This document shows, piece after piece, positions 46,740 to 55,229 of a stretch of 64,000 nucleotides of DNA. How positions within the stretch are numbered: the stretch's first letter is position 1; the number at the start of each line of letters is the position of its first letter. Below the pieces are notes generated by a model. The model was not told where the DNA came from. It saw nothing but the letters and a program-made list of their open reading frames with translations, and did no database searches. Where the stretch lies: positions 1-64,000 of the forward strand of contig JANWVV010000020.1 of assembly GCA_025055795.1 (NCBI GenBank), in the 5' to 3' direction. The translations under genes were made by a program, and so were the position numbers. Source of the DNA: Gemmataceae bacterium. Its GTDB lineage: Bacteria; Planctomycetota; Planctomycetia; Gemmatales; Gemmataceae.

Positions 46740-48883
46740 AGCGTCTCCACGGAGTCAGAGGGGTGTACACTCCCCGGGTACACCTCCACGATGCGGGCGG
46801 CGGCCACTTTGAACTCAGGCATGCGGCTGACCGGATCTAACGCTGCGTTCGTCAGGAGGTTGGCAGACTGGGCACCACCCCAGTGAAAAGGGACAAACAA
46901 CGTATCCGTACGGATTTCCGGAGTTAGCTCGGCAATGAAGGTAGCCTGGGCACGACGCGTAGCTATCAGAACAGCGTCGCCTGGTCGGATGTTGTATCGC
47001 GCTGCAACCTCGGGATGGATCTGTACAGTGGCTACAGGCCTAGCGCGGCACAAACGATTCAGACGTCGCGTCTGGGCACCGGAATTGTATTGTTCCAATT
47101 GCCGCCCAGTGGTTAGGTACAGGGGGTATTCGCAATCGGGTTCCTCAGCAGCCGGGCGGTACTCAACAGCACAAAAGCGTGCCTTACCATCAGGATGATA
47201 GAAACGATCTGCAAACAAATACGGAGTACCGGGATGTTCCGGATCGGGACAGGGCCAGAACAAACTATCATTACGCTCCAACCGCTCATAGCTGAAACCT
47301 GCGTAGTTAGCAAGTCCCTCCGCTGTGACTTGACATAGCTCAGCAAATACATCTTCGGGACGAGAAGACGGGAAATACTGACCGGCACCTAGCCGTTGGG
47401 CTAAGCCTTGCAGAATGTCCAGATCACTCCGCACACCAGGAGGTGGAGTAATAATCCGCCGACGGCGCACTAGCCGCCCTTCCAGATTCGTAACGGTGCC
47501 GTCTTCTTCCGCCCACTGGGTGGTAGGGAGTACCACATGGGCAAGCTGTGCGGTTTCATTCAGGAATGTATCGCAGACCACCAGCAGTTCCAGCTTCTGC
47601 AAGCGCTGCCGCAAGGGAGCTATGTGAGGAGAAGCCACCAACAGGTTTGAGCCCAGGACAAGCAGAGCCTGAATACCATCTGGCTGCCCCACGTTCTGAA
47701 GAAGTTCGCAAGCGCTTAAACCTTTGCTAGGTAACACGCTGGGGTCAATCCCCCAGAGACGGGCTACCTGTTCTCGATGGGCTGCCACCTCGATCAGGCG
47801 ATACCCGGGCAACTGATCAGCTTTCTGACCGTGTTCCCGACCTCCTTGTCCGTTTGCCTGACCTGTTAGACTAGCATAACCGCCTCCGGGCTGTCCCACC
47901 TGACCCAAGGCCAACGCTAGATTGATGAAAGCTAGTACCGTATCCACACCCTTACTGTGTTGCTCTGCTCCTCGGCCCGTCAGAATCAGGGAGGGTTTCT
48001 CGGCCAGCCAGCGAACGGTTTGCCGCATGGCTGCTTCAGGAACGCCAGTGATTTGTTCGACCCAGGCAGGGTGATATTGTAAAGCGGTACGGTATACGGA
48101 GTCGAAACCATTGGTCCGCGTGCGTACAAAGGTTTGATCGATCCAACCTTCCTCGATAGCGATAAATAGCAGGCCATTAGCCAGGGCCAGATCGCTGCCT
48201 GGGGTAACGGGGAGATGCAGATCAGCAGTCCGGGCCGTGGCTGAACGCCGAGGATCAGCAACAATCAAGCGTCCACCATTGCGACGCTGTTGTTCAAACC
48301 AGTAAGCCATCGGCGGCAGAGTCTCGAAGGGATTGCCGCCCACAAGCAGGATGGTGCGTGCCAGGGGTATGTCGCTAATTGGGAAGGGAAGGCCACGGTC
48401 GATGCCAAAGGCCCGCAAACTGGCCGCTGCAGCACTCGACATGCAATAGCGGCCATTGTAATCGATGTGCGGGGTACGTAAGACTAGACGGGCGAATTTG
48501 CCCAACCAGTAGACTTTCTCGTTTGTCAATGCACCCGAGCCAAAAACCGCAACAGCGGCTGGACCTGAACGCTGTTGGACCTGTCGTAGACGCTCCGCCA
48601 CGTAATCAAAAGCAGTGTTCCAATCCACGGCTTGCCCGTGGAGCAATGGCTGATAAAGCCGCTGCGGATGACGGAGCATTTCTGCGGCGCTCCAACCCTT
48701 GATACACAACCGACCTTGATTAACAGGGAAATGAGGATCGCCACTGACAGACCATCCATCTGCCCCTTCTGTGATGATCAGACCACACTGAAAAGCACAA
48801 AAGGGGCAACTGGTTCGCCCTGCTGCCGCAACATCTAGTTGAGGGAGGGAAACAGGCACGGCATATTCCTTTCTATGAGTCAA
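46736..48883 (-). CDS. nasA: Assimilatory nitrate reductase catalytic subunit
   Basis: 715 residues, the usual size. It reduces nitrate to nitrite in the cytoplasm using a molybdopterin guanine dinucleotide cofactor. The N-terminal [4Fe-4S] site is Cys26, Cys29, Cys33 and Cys60 (TSCPFCAFQCG and GRLCIKGW). The molybdopterin domains follow with YNGRYCMSSAAAA (a Cys next to the Mo-binding region, typical of Nas) and ILTGRGAEQHSKG. The C-terminal MoCo-binding domain contains LTTGRQLEQYNSG. No BFD domain is present in this protein; it is on the next gene. There is no TAT signal, as expected for the assimilatory type. Start overlaps nirD by four bases. Confidence 0.95.
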   Translation of the reverse strand: MTHRKEYAVPVSLPQLDVAAAGRTSCPFCAFQCGLIITEGADGWSVSGDPHFPVNQGRLCIKGWSAAEMLRHPQRLYQPLLHGQAVDWNTAFDYVAERLRQVQQRSGPAAVAVFGSGALTNEKVYWLGKFARLVLRTPHIDYNGRYCMSSAAAASLRAFGIDRGLPFPISDIPLARTILLVGGNPFETLPPMAYWFEQQRRNGGRLIVADPRRSATARTADLHLPVTPGSDLALANGLLFIAIEEGWIDQTFVRTRTNGFDSVYRTALQYHPAWVEQITGVPEAAMRQTVRWLAEKPSLILTGRGAEQHSKGVDTVLAFINLALALGQVGQPGGGYASLTGQANGQGGREHGQKADQLPGYRLIEVAAHREQVARLWGIDPSVLPSKGLSACELLQNVGQPDGIQALLVLGSNLLVASPHIAPLRQRLQKLELLVVCDTFLNETAQLAHVVLPTTQWAEEDGTVTNLEGRLVRRRRIITPPPGVRSDLDILQGLAQRLGAGQYFPSSRPEDVFAELCQVTAEGLANYAGFSYERLERNDSLFWPCPDPEHPGTPYLFADRFYHPDGKARFCAVEYRPAAEEPDCEYPLYLTTGRQLEQYNSGAQTRRLNRLCRARPVATVQIHPEVAARYNIRPGDAVLIATRRAQATFIAELTPEIRTDTLFVPFHWGGAQSANLLTNAALDPVSRMPEFKVAAARIVEVYPGSVHPSDSVETL

Positions 48884-49257
48884 ACTACAGCCGACCTGTC
48901 ACTGCACTGAGTGGAACCCGAGTTGGAAAGAGGGATCCCCACGTGAACGAACCCGTCAGGGGTCACGTGAACCGGGTAGGTTCGCAGCGAGCACACCTGC
49001 TGTTGCTCACATGCGCCGGTATGCAAGTCGAAACGGAACGCATGGAGGGGACAAACAACCTGTTCTCCGACAAGCATACCATCAGCCAGAGGACCACCCC
49101 GATGAGGACATACTTGCGCCGTGGCAAATATCCTTCCCCTGCGAGTGCGGAATAGAGCAATTCGCTCTGAGCCGATCTGATAAGCCCGACCCATCCCCAA
49201 GGGAATAGCCGAGACTGGACACACTACCACATATTGGAAATCGTCAGAAAATGACAT
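48880..49257 (-). CDS. nirD: Nitrite reductase small subunit, Rieske [2Fe-2S]
   Basis: 125 residues. The Rieske ligands are CPHRGG and, 16 residues later, CPLHAFRFD, the normal Cys-x-His and Cys-x-x-His pattern of NirD. It is the electron-transfer partner of NirB and helps feed the siroheme centre with electrons from NAD(P)H. An AGGGGAG site precedes the start. nirB lies 158 bases upstream on the same strand and nasA follows with a four-base overlap. Confidence 0.95.
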   Translation of the reverse strand: MSFSDDFQYVVVCPVSAIPLGMGRAYQIGSERIALFRTRRGRIFATAQVCPHRGGPLADGMLVGEQVVCPLHAFRFDLHTGACEQQQVCSLRTYPVHVTPDGFVHVGIPLSNSGSTQCSDRSAVV

Positions 49258-49415
49258 GGTCTCCCCTCTTGTTTCAGCTACATAAATTCCTTCAACCTAT
49301 GTCTAGCTATCTCAAAACTCAGGGTGACAGCTTGGTCTACTGGACTAGCAGGGGGAGAGGTTTTGCTGGGAGTTCGACAAAAAGGAGAGGATAGTTGCTC
49401 TGGAAGGATGACTTC

Positions 49416-51884
49416 TCAGGTTAGCAACGGTAAGGGGATGCGTGTTTCACCTTCGAACTGTCCCTCATAGGCCGGTTGTTCCCGTTCGAGCCAAGGGTCA
49501 ACGTAACTAGCCACCAATTTTTCCACTTCCGCATCGAAGTAAGCCCCCAAGCCGAGGCTGTCGTGGACAACAATGTCGCGGATCTTCTCCAGGCCTATCC
49601 GCGGGACAAAATCATAGGTACGTTCCAACCACTTCGCATTGTCCCGGTAGTAAATAAGAAAGCGCCCGATGATACGGAGGACTTCCTCTCGCGTTCGGAC
49701 CCGACAGAGAACGTCTGATTTGCGTACATGAGCACCAGCCGCCCCACCAATCGAAATTTCCCACTCCCCACCTTCCATCGCAACTACACCGACGTCCTTG
49801 ACCGTGGCCTCAGCACAGTTACGCGGGCAACCGCTGACAGCCATCTTCACTTTGGCAGGGAACTCAAATCCTTGGAAACGCTTTTCTATTGCTATCCCTA
49901 ATTGTGTACTATCATTCAGACCGAAACGACAAAATTCGCTCCCAACACACGTCTTGACCGTACGTAGTGCCTTGGTGTAGGCGTACCCGCTAGGCATTCC
50001 CAACTCGGCCCAGACTTTCGGCAGGTCTTCCTTGCGGATTCCCAACAAATCAATCCGTTGGCCCCCTGTGATCTTTACCATCGGCACTTGGTACTTCTTG
50101 GCCACCTGGCCAATGCGGATCAGCTCGTCGGGTGTGGTCACTCCCCCATACATCCGGGGAACCACGGAAAACGTGCCGTCCTTCTGGATGTTAGCATGAA
50201 CCCGATCATTAATGAACCGGGCATCCCGTTCGTCAATGTATTCGTTCCCCCAGAGGCTTTTCAGCAATGAGGCTAGGCCATTTTTACTTTTTTCGTCCTC
50301 ACCCTGTCCTAGCTCGCGCAGGACAGCCGAGACACTTTTAAGTCCCCGCCGACGGATTTCGGCGACTAATGTGGGTTTGTCCATAGGAACCGCTGGGACG
50401 TACCAGTCTTCACTGGGGTCGGGGGTCACCGTCTCAGCGTAGCATTCTATCAGACCCTTAATAATCTTTTTACAACTCCCACACCCGGTACCTGCTCGGG
50501 TAGCCTTACCAATGGCTGGCAAGGTGCATTTTCCTTGCCGAATGGCCGCGACAATAACACCCTTGCTCACGCCATTGCAGTCGCAGATTTGCTGATCGTC
50601 AGGCAGATCAGCCAAGGTAACGCGTGGGGAGGCAGGCGTAGGAAAGAAGATTTCCAGACGCCGCTCTGGAACCATGGTGCCCTGTTGGAATAGGCGTAGC
50701 AGTTTATCAGCAGGTTCCAAATCCCCTAATAGACAGGCGGCCTGGAGACGTCCGTTACGAATCACCGCTTTCCAGTACACCTGCCGGGCTGGCTCGCTGA
50801 ATTGGACAACCTCATCACTCGGCTGGACATCGTGAATACGCCCTAGACTAACCAACTCGACTCCCATTACCTTCAAACGAGTAGCGATACGCGAACCACT
50901 ATACTGGGCTTGGGGATTATGACCTGTCAACACCTGAGCCAGTACGCGTGTTTGTTCCCAGATGGGACCCACCAGGCCGTAAACAACGCCCCGGTGTTGC
51001 ACGCACTCACCTACGGCATAAATGTGGGGGTCGCTCGTCCGTAACTGGTCATCAACCACGATAGCTCGTTCGCAATGCAGGCCACATTCTCGTGCCAAGT
51101 CAATATTCGGGCGAATTCCTGCCGCTATGACCACCAGATCAGCGGGGATCTCCGTGCCATCGCTCAGGCGAATAGCAGCTACATGTGTATGACCAACGAT
51201 TTCCCGCGTCGTTACACCGGTAAGCACATGAATCCCCAATCGGGAAATGGTTTCGCCAAGCACCCTGCCGCCAGCTTCATCCAATTGCTGACTCATTAGC
51301 CAAGGTGCCATTTCCACCACCGTAACTTCCAAATGGTGAGTCATCAGACCCTTGGCAGCTTCCAAGCCGAGCAACCCACCCCCAATGACAACCGCATGCC
51401 GGCATTGTTGGGCATAGGCGGCTATATGTCGGCAATCATCTAGCGTCCGGAAGACGAAAACACCGCGGAGTGTTGTCCCAGGAATAGGGGGAATAAAAGG
51501 CCGGCTCCCCGTGGCAATGACCAGCACATCATACGGTTCGCTATGACCATCGTCGGCTTGCACCAACCGGTTCTCGCGGTCGATGCGAACTACCTTCCGC
51601 CCAGCATGCAGTGTTATACCGTTCTCCACGTACCACGAGAGCGGATTCAAAAAAATATTTTCGGGTTGTTGTGTACCATTAAGCACATCCGAAAGCAGAA
51701 TACGATTATAGTTACCGTATGGCTCTTCACCGAAGACTGTGATGGCAAAACGATTCGGGTCGCACGCAAGAATGTCTTCCAGAAGTCGTCCACCAGCCAT
51801 ACCGTTGCCGATAACAACCAGACGTGACCGATGGCTTACCTGGTTTACAACGGCGGTGCTTCCATCCTTGTTGAAAAGACTCAT
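49416..51884 (-). CDS. nirB: Nitrite reductase large subunit
   Basis: About 822 residues from ATG 51884 (RBS GGAGGAGG upstream; a longer frame to 51914 lies inside the methyltransferase gene). It reduces nitrite to ammonium with NAD(P)H. The first half is an FAD/NAD module starting RLVVIGNGMAGGRLLEDIL. A BFD-type [2Fe-2S] domain follows with CDCNG and GTGCGSC. The siroheme and [4Fe-4S] sulfite/nitrite reductase half carries CRFGLNDS and SGCPRNCAEA. All expected domains are present in order. It overlaps the siroheme methyltransferase gene by four bases. NirB and NasB share the same FAD-BFD arrangement. Confidence 0.96.
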   Translation of the reverse strand: MSLFNKDGSTAVVNQVSHRSRLVVIGNGMAGGRLLEDILACDPNRFAITVFGEEPYGNYNRILLSDVLNGTQQPENIFLNPLSWYVENGITLHAGRKVVRIDRENRLVQADDGHSEPYDVLVIATGSRPFIPPIPGTTLRGVFVFRTLDDCRHIAAYAQQCRHAVVIGGGLLGLEAAKGLMTHHLEVTVVEMAPWLMSQQLDEAGGRVLGETISRLGIHVLTGVTTREIVGHTHVAAIRLSDGTEIPADLVVIAAGIRPNIDLARECGLHCERAIVVDDQLRTSDPHIYAVGECVQHRGVVYGLVGPIWEQTRVLAQVLTGHNPQAQYSGSRIATRLKVMGVELVSLGRIHDVQPSDEVVQFSEPARQVYWKAVIRNGRLQAACLLGDLEPADKLLRLFQQGTMVPERRLEIFFPTPASPRVTLADLPDDQQICDCNGVSKGVIVAAIRQGKCTLPAIGKATRAGTGCGSCKKIIKGLIECYAETVTPDPSEDWYVPAVPMDKPTLVAEIRRRGLKSVSAVLRELGQGEDEKSKNGLASLLKSLWGNEYIDERDARFINDRVHANIQKDGTFSVVPRMYGGVTTPDELIRIGQVAKKYQVPMVKITGGQRIDLLGIRKEDLPKVWAELGMPSGYAYTKALRTVKTCVGSEFCRFGLNDSTQLGIAIEKRFQGFEFPAKVKMAVSGCPRNCAEATVKDVGVVAMEGGEWEISIGGAAGAHVRKSDVLCRVRTREEVLRIIGRFLIYYRDNAKWLERTYDFVPRIGLEKIRDIVVHDSLGLGAYFDAEVEKLVASYVDPWLEREQPAYEGQFEGETRIPLPLLT

Positions 51885-52798
51885 ACGGTAGCCTCCTCCA
51901 GGAGGTGCTCGCAAAGTGTCAGGCTAGTGTTTCCTCCGATACGGCGGACACACTCTCCTACCAAAAAGAGGCTAGGCCCCATTTCCGCTGGCATTACTAA
52001 TGAAGTGGCCACTTCATCCAGGGTTGTCACCCAAAAACTTTGTTCCGGGGTAGTAGCGTTGACGATAATAGCTGCAGGTGTATGCGGATCTATACCTTGG
52101 CTGATCAAGCGACGGGCAATAGCCGCTCGATGACGGCTAGCCATATAAAAAACGATATTTCCCAACCGTGCCAAGGCTTCCCAATCCAGTGTGCACTTTG
52201 CACTTTCCGGATCATGATGACCACTGGCCAGAACAACGGTTGAACCTACCGCACGATGGGTTAAGGGAATTTTCGCCGCGGCACAAGCCCCCAGGGCCGC
52301 AGTGACTCCAGGAACTACCTCGAAAGGAATTCCTGCTGCACGTAAGGCTTCCGCTTCCTCACCACCACGACCAAAAACATACGGATCGCCTCCTTTCAGA
52401 TGGCACACTGCTCGGCCAGCCTGAGCCCAGGAAATCAAAGTCTCGTGGATCGTTTCCTGCTGAGTACTGCCCACACAATAACCACGCTTACCAACACTGA
52501 TCAGTATTGCATCATCACGTACTACGCGCAGCAAATCAGGGCTGACGAGAGCGTCATATAGCACAACATCGGCAGCCCGCAAAACACGAAGTCCCCGCAA
52601 CGTGATTAGATCTGCTGCTCCAGGACCTGCCCCTACCAGATAAACCCAACCGGGCCGCACTGCAATCATGCGGAACACCACGTTACTGGTTAGTTGATCA
52701 GTGTTCACCACACGCCGGTTCAATTTCTGGACACCTTCCCCGCAACTCACATGCCACGTGTGTACCCCTCTGGGCGTTAACGAAGGAATTGTTGACAT
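51881..52798 (-). CDS. cobA: Uroporphyrinogen-III C-methyltransferase
   Basis: 305 residues. It methylates uroporphyrinogen III twice with SAM to give precorrin-2, on the way to siroheme, the cofactor of NirB. The SUMT signatures are WVYLVGAGPGAADLITLRGL near residue 48, LKGGDPYVFGRGGEEAE and YMASRHRAAIA. The first 42 residues are not part of the family; the Met at residue 43 (MIAVRPG) is a possible start, though AAGGGG lies four bases before the ATG at 52798. No dehydrogenase/ferrochelatase (CysG N-terminal, SirB/C) domain is fused, so those steps must be coded elsewhere. It heads the nitrate run, so the promoter should lie upstream at 52799 or beyond. Confidence 0.93.
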   Translation of the reverse strand: MSTIPSLTPRGVHTWHVSCGEGVQKLNRRVVNTDQLTSNVVFRMIAVRPGWVYLVGAGPGAADLITLRGLRVLRAADVVLYDALVSPDLLRVVRDDAILISVGKRGYCVGSTQQETIHETLISWAQAGRAVCHLKGGDPYVFGRGGEEAEALRAAGIPFEVVPGVTAALGACAAAKIPLTHRAVGSTVVLASGHHDPESAKCTLDWEALARLGNIVFYMASRHRAAIARRLISQGIDPHTPAAIIVNATTPEQSFWVTTLDEVATSLVMPAEMGPSLFLVGECVRRIGGNTSLTLCEHLLEEATV

Positions 52799-53423
52799 TT
52801 CCCCTTAAAGATGTGGAAGTTACGTCAATCACCACTCGAAAAACTACCTTAAAGGCGCTTACTAGACTAACTGGGCACGTGCGTGTGCTGTAGGCAGAAG
52901 CTGCTTATTCCTGAGCAAATCGTCTAACGTGTCAGCAAGGTAGCAGCTATCTAGATGGTGGGAACGAACGCGTGGCATAGCTCCCGTCTGATGGCCATTT
53001 AGAAGCCTAAGTTGTAGCAGCTGTCCCTGTCCAGAATCAGGCTGAGGGGATAAACGCAAGGAACTAACACAACTCTAAGACTAGCATGCTACTGAGATAA
53101 GTCGTCGCTAGGAGTCTCCCCCGTTCGTTACGGCTAGCGGTGCAACGCCGATAATACCCGGCCTCTGTTCACTTACATCGATTATTGAGACGTTGAAACG
53201 TTCGAGATCAAAAATGATGGGGCAATCATCTTCTTCGAACAGTTCAGATAGTTGGCCTGATAATTAATCTGATCGTCATCAGAACCATTTGCCCCACTTT
53301 TTGCTAGCACTTTCTTGTAGGAGCAAGTATACTTCATCAGTAGGCGCAGACCTTAAGAGTAAGATAACTGTCGTCACGCGATAGGACCAATCCGACAATA
53401 TCTCTAGCTAAGGAGACCATATT
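52799..53423. other. Intergenic region upstream of the nitrate operon
   Basis: About 625 bases between divergent cobA and the trypsin-like gene. It should contain both promoters and any nitrate-responsive control. No coding frame is recognised. It holds the palindrome ACGTTGAAACGT at 53190-53201 and a long-range inverted repeat with a T-run at 53218-53302, listed separately. No GATA-like, NtrC-like or ANTAR-type site was identified with confidence. Confidence 0.4.
53218..53302 (+). other. Long-range inverted repeat followed by a T-run
   Basis: TGGGGCAA at 53218-53225 pairs with TTGCCCCA at 53289-53296 across about 63 bases that include a small CTGAT/ATCAG hairpin. CTTTTT follows directly. 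On the plus strand this has terminator or structured-leader character and it lies about 120 bases before the trypsin-like gene. The role is unknown; it could be part of a leader or of an undetected small RNA. Confidence 0.3.
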
Positions 53424-54773
53424 ATGAAGCACCGAGGTCTGCAGGTAGCCGCACTATTACTAATCCCTCTAGTCGGTTTGGCCAAAGGGCAACGTATCGA
53501 GAGTAAGCCGGTACCTCCACAAGACATTGGCCAAACAGTTTACCGAAAAGTAGTCGCTTCCTCCACATTGATCTTGACCCAATTAGGCCAAGGCAGCGGT
53601 GCCTTAGTTGACCGCGGGCGTCGCTTGGTTCTAACCAACTTTCATGTAGTGGGCAAACCAGGCAACACGGCCTACATCCTTTTCCCAATTTATGACCACA
53701 ACGGGAAAGTTGTAGCAGACCGTAAAGTTTATACGCCTGACAAGGCTATACTAGGAAAAGTAGTTGAGGTAGATGCAAATACGGATCTGGCATTAGTGCG
53801 TCTTATGCATATCCCACCGGGCATACCTGCGTTGGTATTGGCCAAGGGGAGTGTAGTACCAGGGCAAACCATACATACTGTGGGCAACCCTGGGGCTAGT
53901 GGGGCACTTTGGAATTATACTTCTGGTCGTGTGCGTCAAGTTTTTAATGATGAATGGCAAGGTAATCTGTTAACCGTTCCAAGAATAAGAAGATTATTAG
54001 AACCTGAAAATTACAAATCGCTATTTGATTTACACATGTCATTTTACGGCGGAATCATAGTTGCCGAAAAGGGGGAAAATATACATTTTATGCTAAACCA
54101 TCGAGCCAAAGTTGTAGAAACAGATTCCGCTCTCAATCCAGGAAATAGTGGTGGACCTGTAGTTAATGACAACTCAGAGTTGGTGGGAGTCGCCCAAGGA
54201 ATGCTGTCTCCTTCAAAGGTTAACCCAATTACACGGTTCATAGATATCTCTCATGTACGGCGATTGTTGTTCAGTCCTAAAGTCCAGGCGATCAAGTCGG
54301 AGATTGATGTATCCACGGCACCCAACCCGGCGGCTCTGCCCCGTTATCAGCACCTGATCAGCAAAGATGAAGGTAGATTCTTCGATGCAAGAACTTGGAA
54401 ACAAATCCAAAATGTTGCCGCGGCCCTGTACTTTGAAAAAGAAATTGATCTGGTTGTTGAAACATATGAACGACTGCCCGTCGAAGATGTTCGCAAGGTG
54501 GCTGAGCTGAACCCGGTTGAACGCCAAGCGCGTCTCCGCAAGTACGCACAGCAACGGATGGCTGAGTTGGATTTCCAGAAAGGATTATACGTGCTTATCA
54601 CCCGCCTACCGGCGAGCGTACTAGTCGAGCGGAAAGGAGACATCCCGGCTTGGCCCGTTGACCTGCACGCTAGGCTTAATCAGCAGCTCCTCGAAGACTT
54701 CCGCCAGCGACAATTTGACGCAGGTATCGAAAAATTTCTCAAAACATTACTGGAGATCACCCGCATCGAATAA
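53424..54773 (+). CDS. Secreted trypsin-like serine protease
   Basis: 449 residues. The signal peptide is MKHRGLQVAALLLIPLVGLA. The catalytic triad of a chymotrypsin-fold (S1C-like) peptidase is visible: His74 in TNFHVVG, Asp121 in NTDLALVRL and Ser242 in NPGNSGGPVV. The protease core spans about 40-275. No PDZ domain follows; instead there is a helical, charged C-terminal region of about 170 residues of unknown family. An AAGGAG site sits before the ATG. A stretch around 53930-54130 is AT-rich compared with the rest. The protease probably acts in the periplasm or outside the cell; the regulator and target are unknown. Confidence 0.88.
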   Translation: MKHRGLQVAALLLIPLVGLAKGQRIESKPVPPQDIGQTVYRKVVASSTLILTQLGQGSGALVDRGRRLVLTNFHVVGKPGNTAYILFPIYDHNGKVVADRKVYTPDKAILGKVVEVDANTDLALVRLMHIPPGIPALVLAKGSVVPGQTIHTVGNPGASGALWNYTSGRVRQVFNDEWQGNLLTVPRIRRLLEPENYKSLFDLHMSFYGGIIVAEKGENIHFMLNHRAKVVETDSALNPGNSGGPVVNDNSELVGVAQGMLSPSKVNPITRFIDISHVRRLLFSPKVQAIKSEIDVSTAPNPAALPRYQHLISKDEGRFFDARTWKQIQNVAAALYFEKEIDLVVETYERLPVEDVRKVAELNPVERQARLRKYAQQRMAELDFQKGLYVLITRLPASVLVERKGDIPAWPVDLHARLNQQLLEDFRQRQFDAGIEKFLKTLLEITRIE

Positions 54774-55229
54774 CCAATTCGATTCTGTTTGAATCGTACA
54801 CATTCGCCGTAGGCCCGATAGGCACCCTAGAGTGGGCAATCGCCAGCGCGGTTCGATCATCTTTCTCCTTTCCGCACTGCATCCTAGTAATTTCCAATCT
54901 ATCGCTTCAGCAAAAAGACTTTTACCCCCTCTGTGGTTGCCCTAATACCTTAGGGCTCAAATTTCGATTTCTTAATCCCCGCTTTGAACTCTAGTCAAGC
55001 AGCTCTGAGGCATCGTCTTGGCAAAGCACCTGCAGAGGGACAAGGCACATCTCAAAGTTTGAAGCCATTGCTCGCTATGTCGTTCCAAGCTACCAGCTTT
55101 ATGTCAGCTTAGGAACTTGAATTGCACCCAACGGCCGACTATGGATAGTATGTCTTTCTTAATAAAGAAGAGGCGTTCAAACGACGGTAACCTTGGAAGG
55201 ACCATAAACATCACGGAACGTGTTACCGC
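54774..55229. other. Intergenic region before the carotenoid-type cluster
   Basis: About 455 bases. No gene, tRNA or strong hairpin was recognised. The start of the desaturase gene at 55230 has only a weak ribosome-binding site. Confidence 0.4.
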
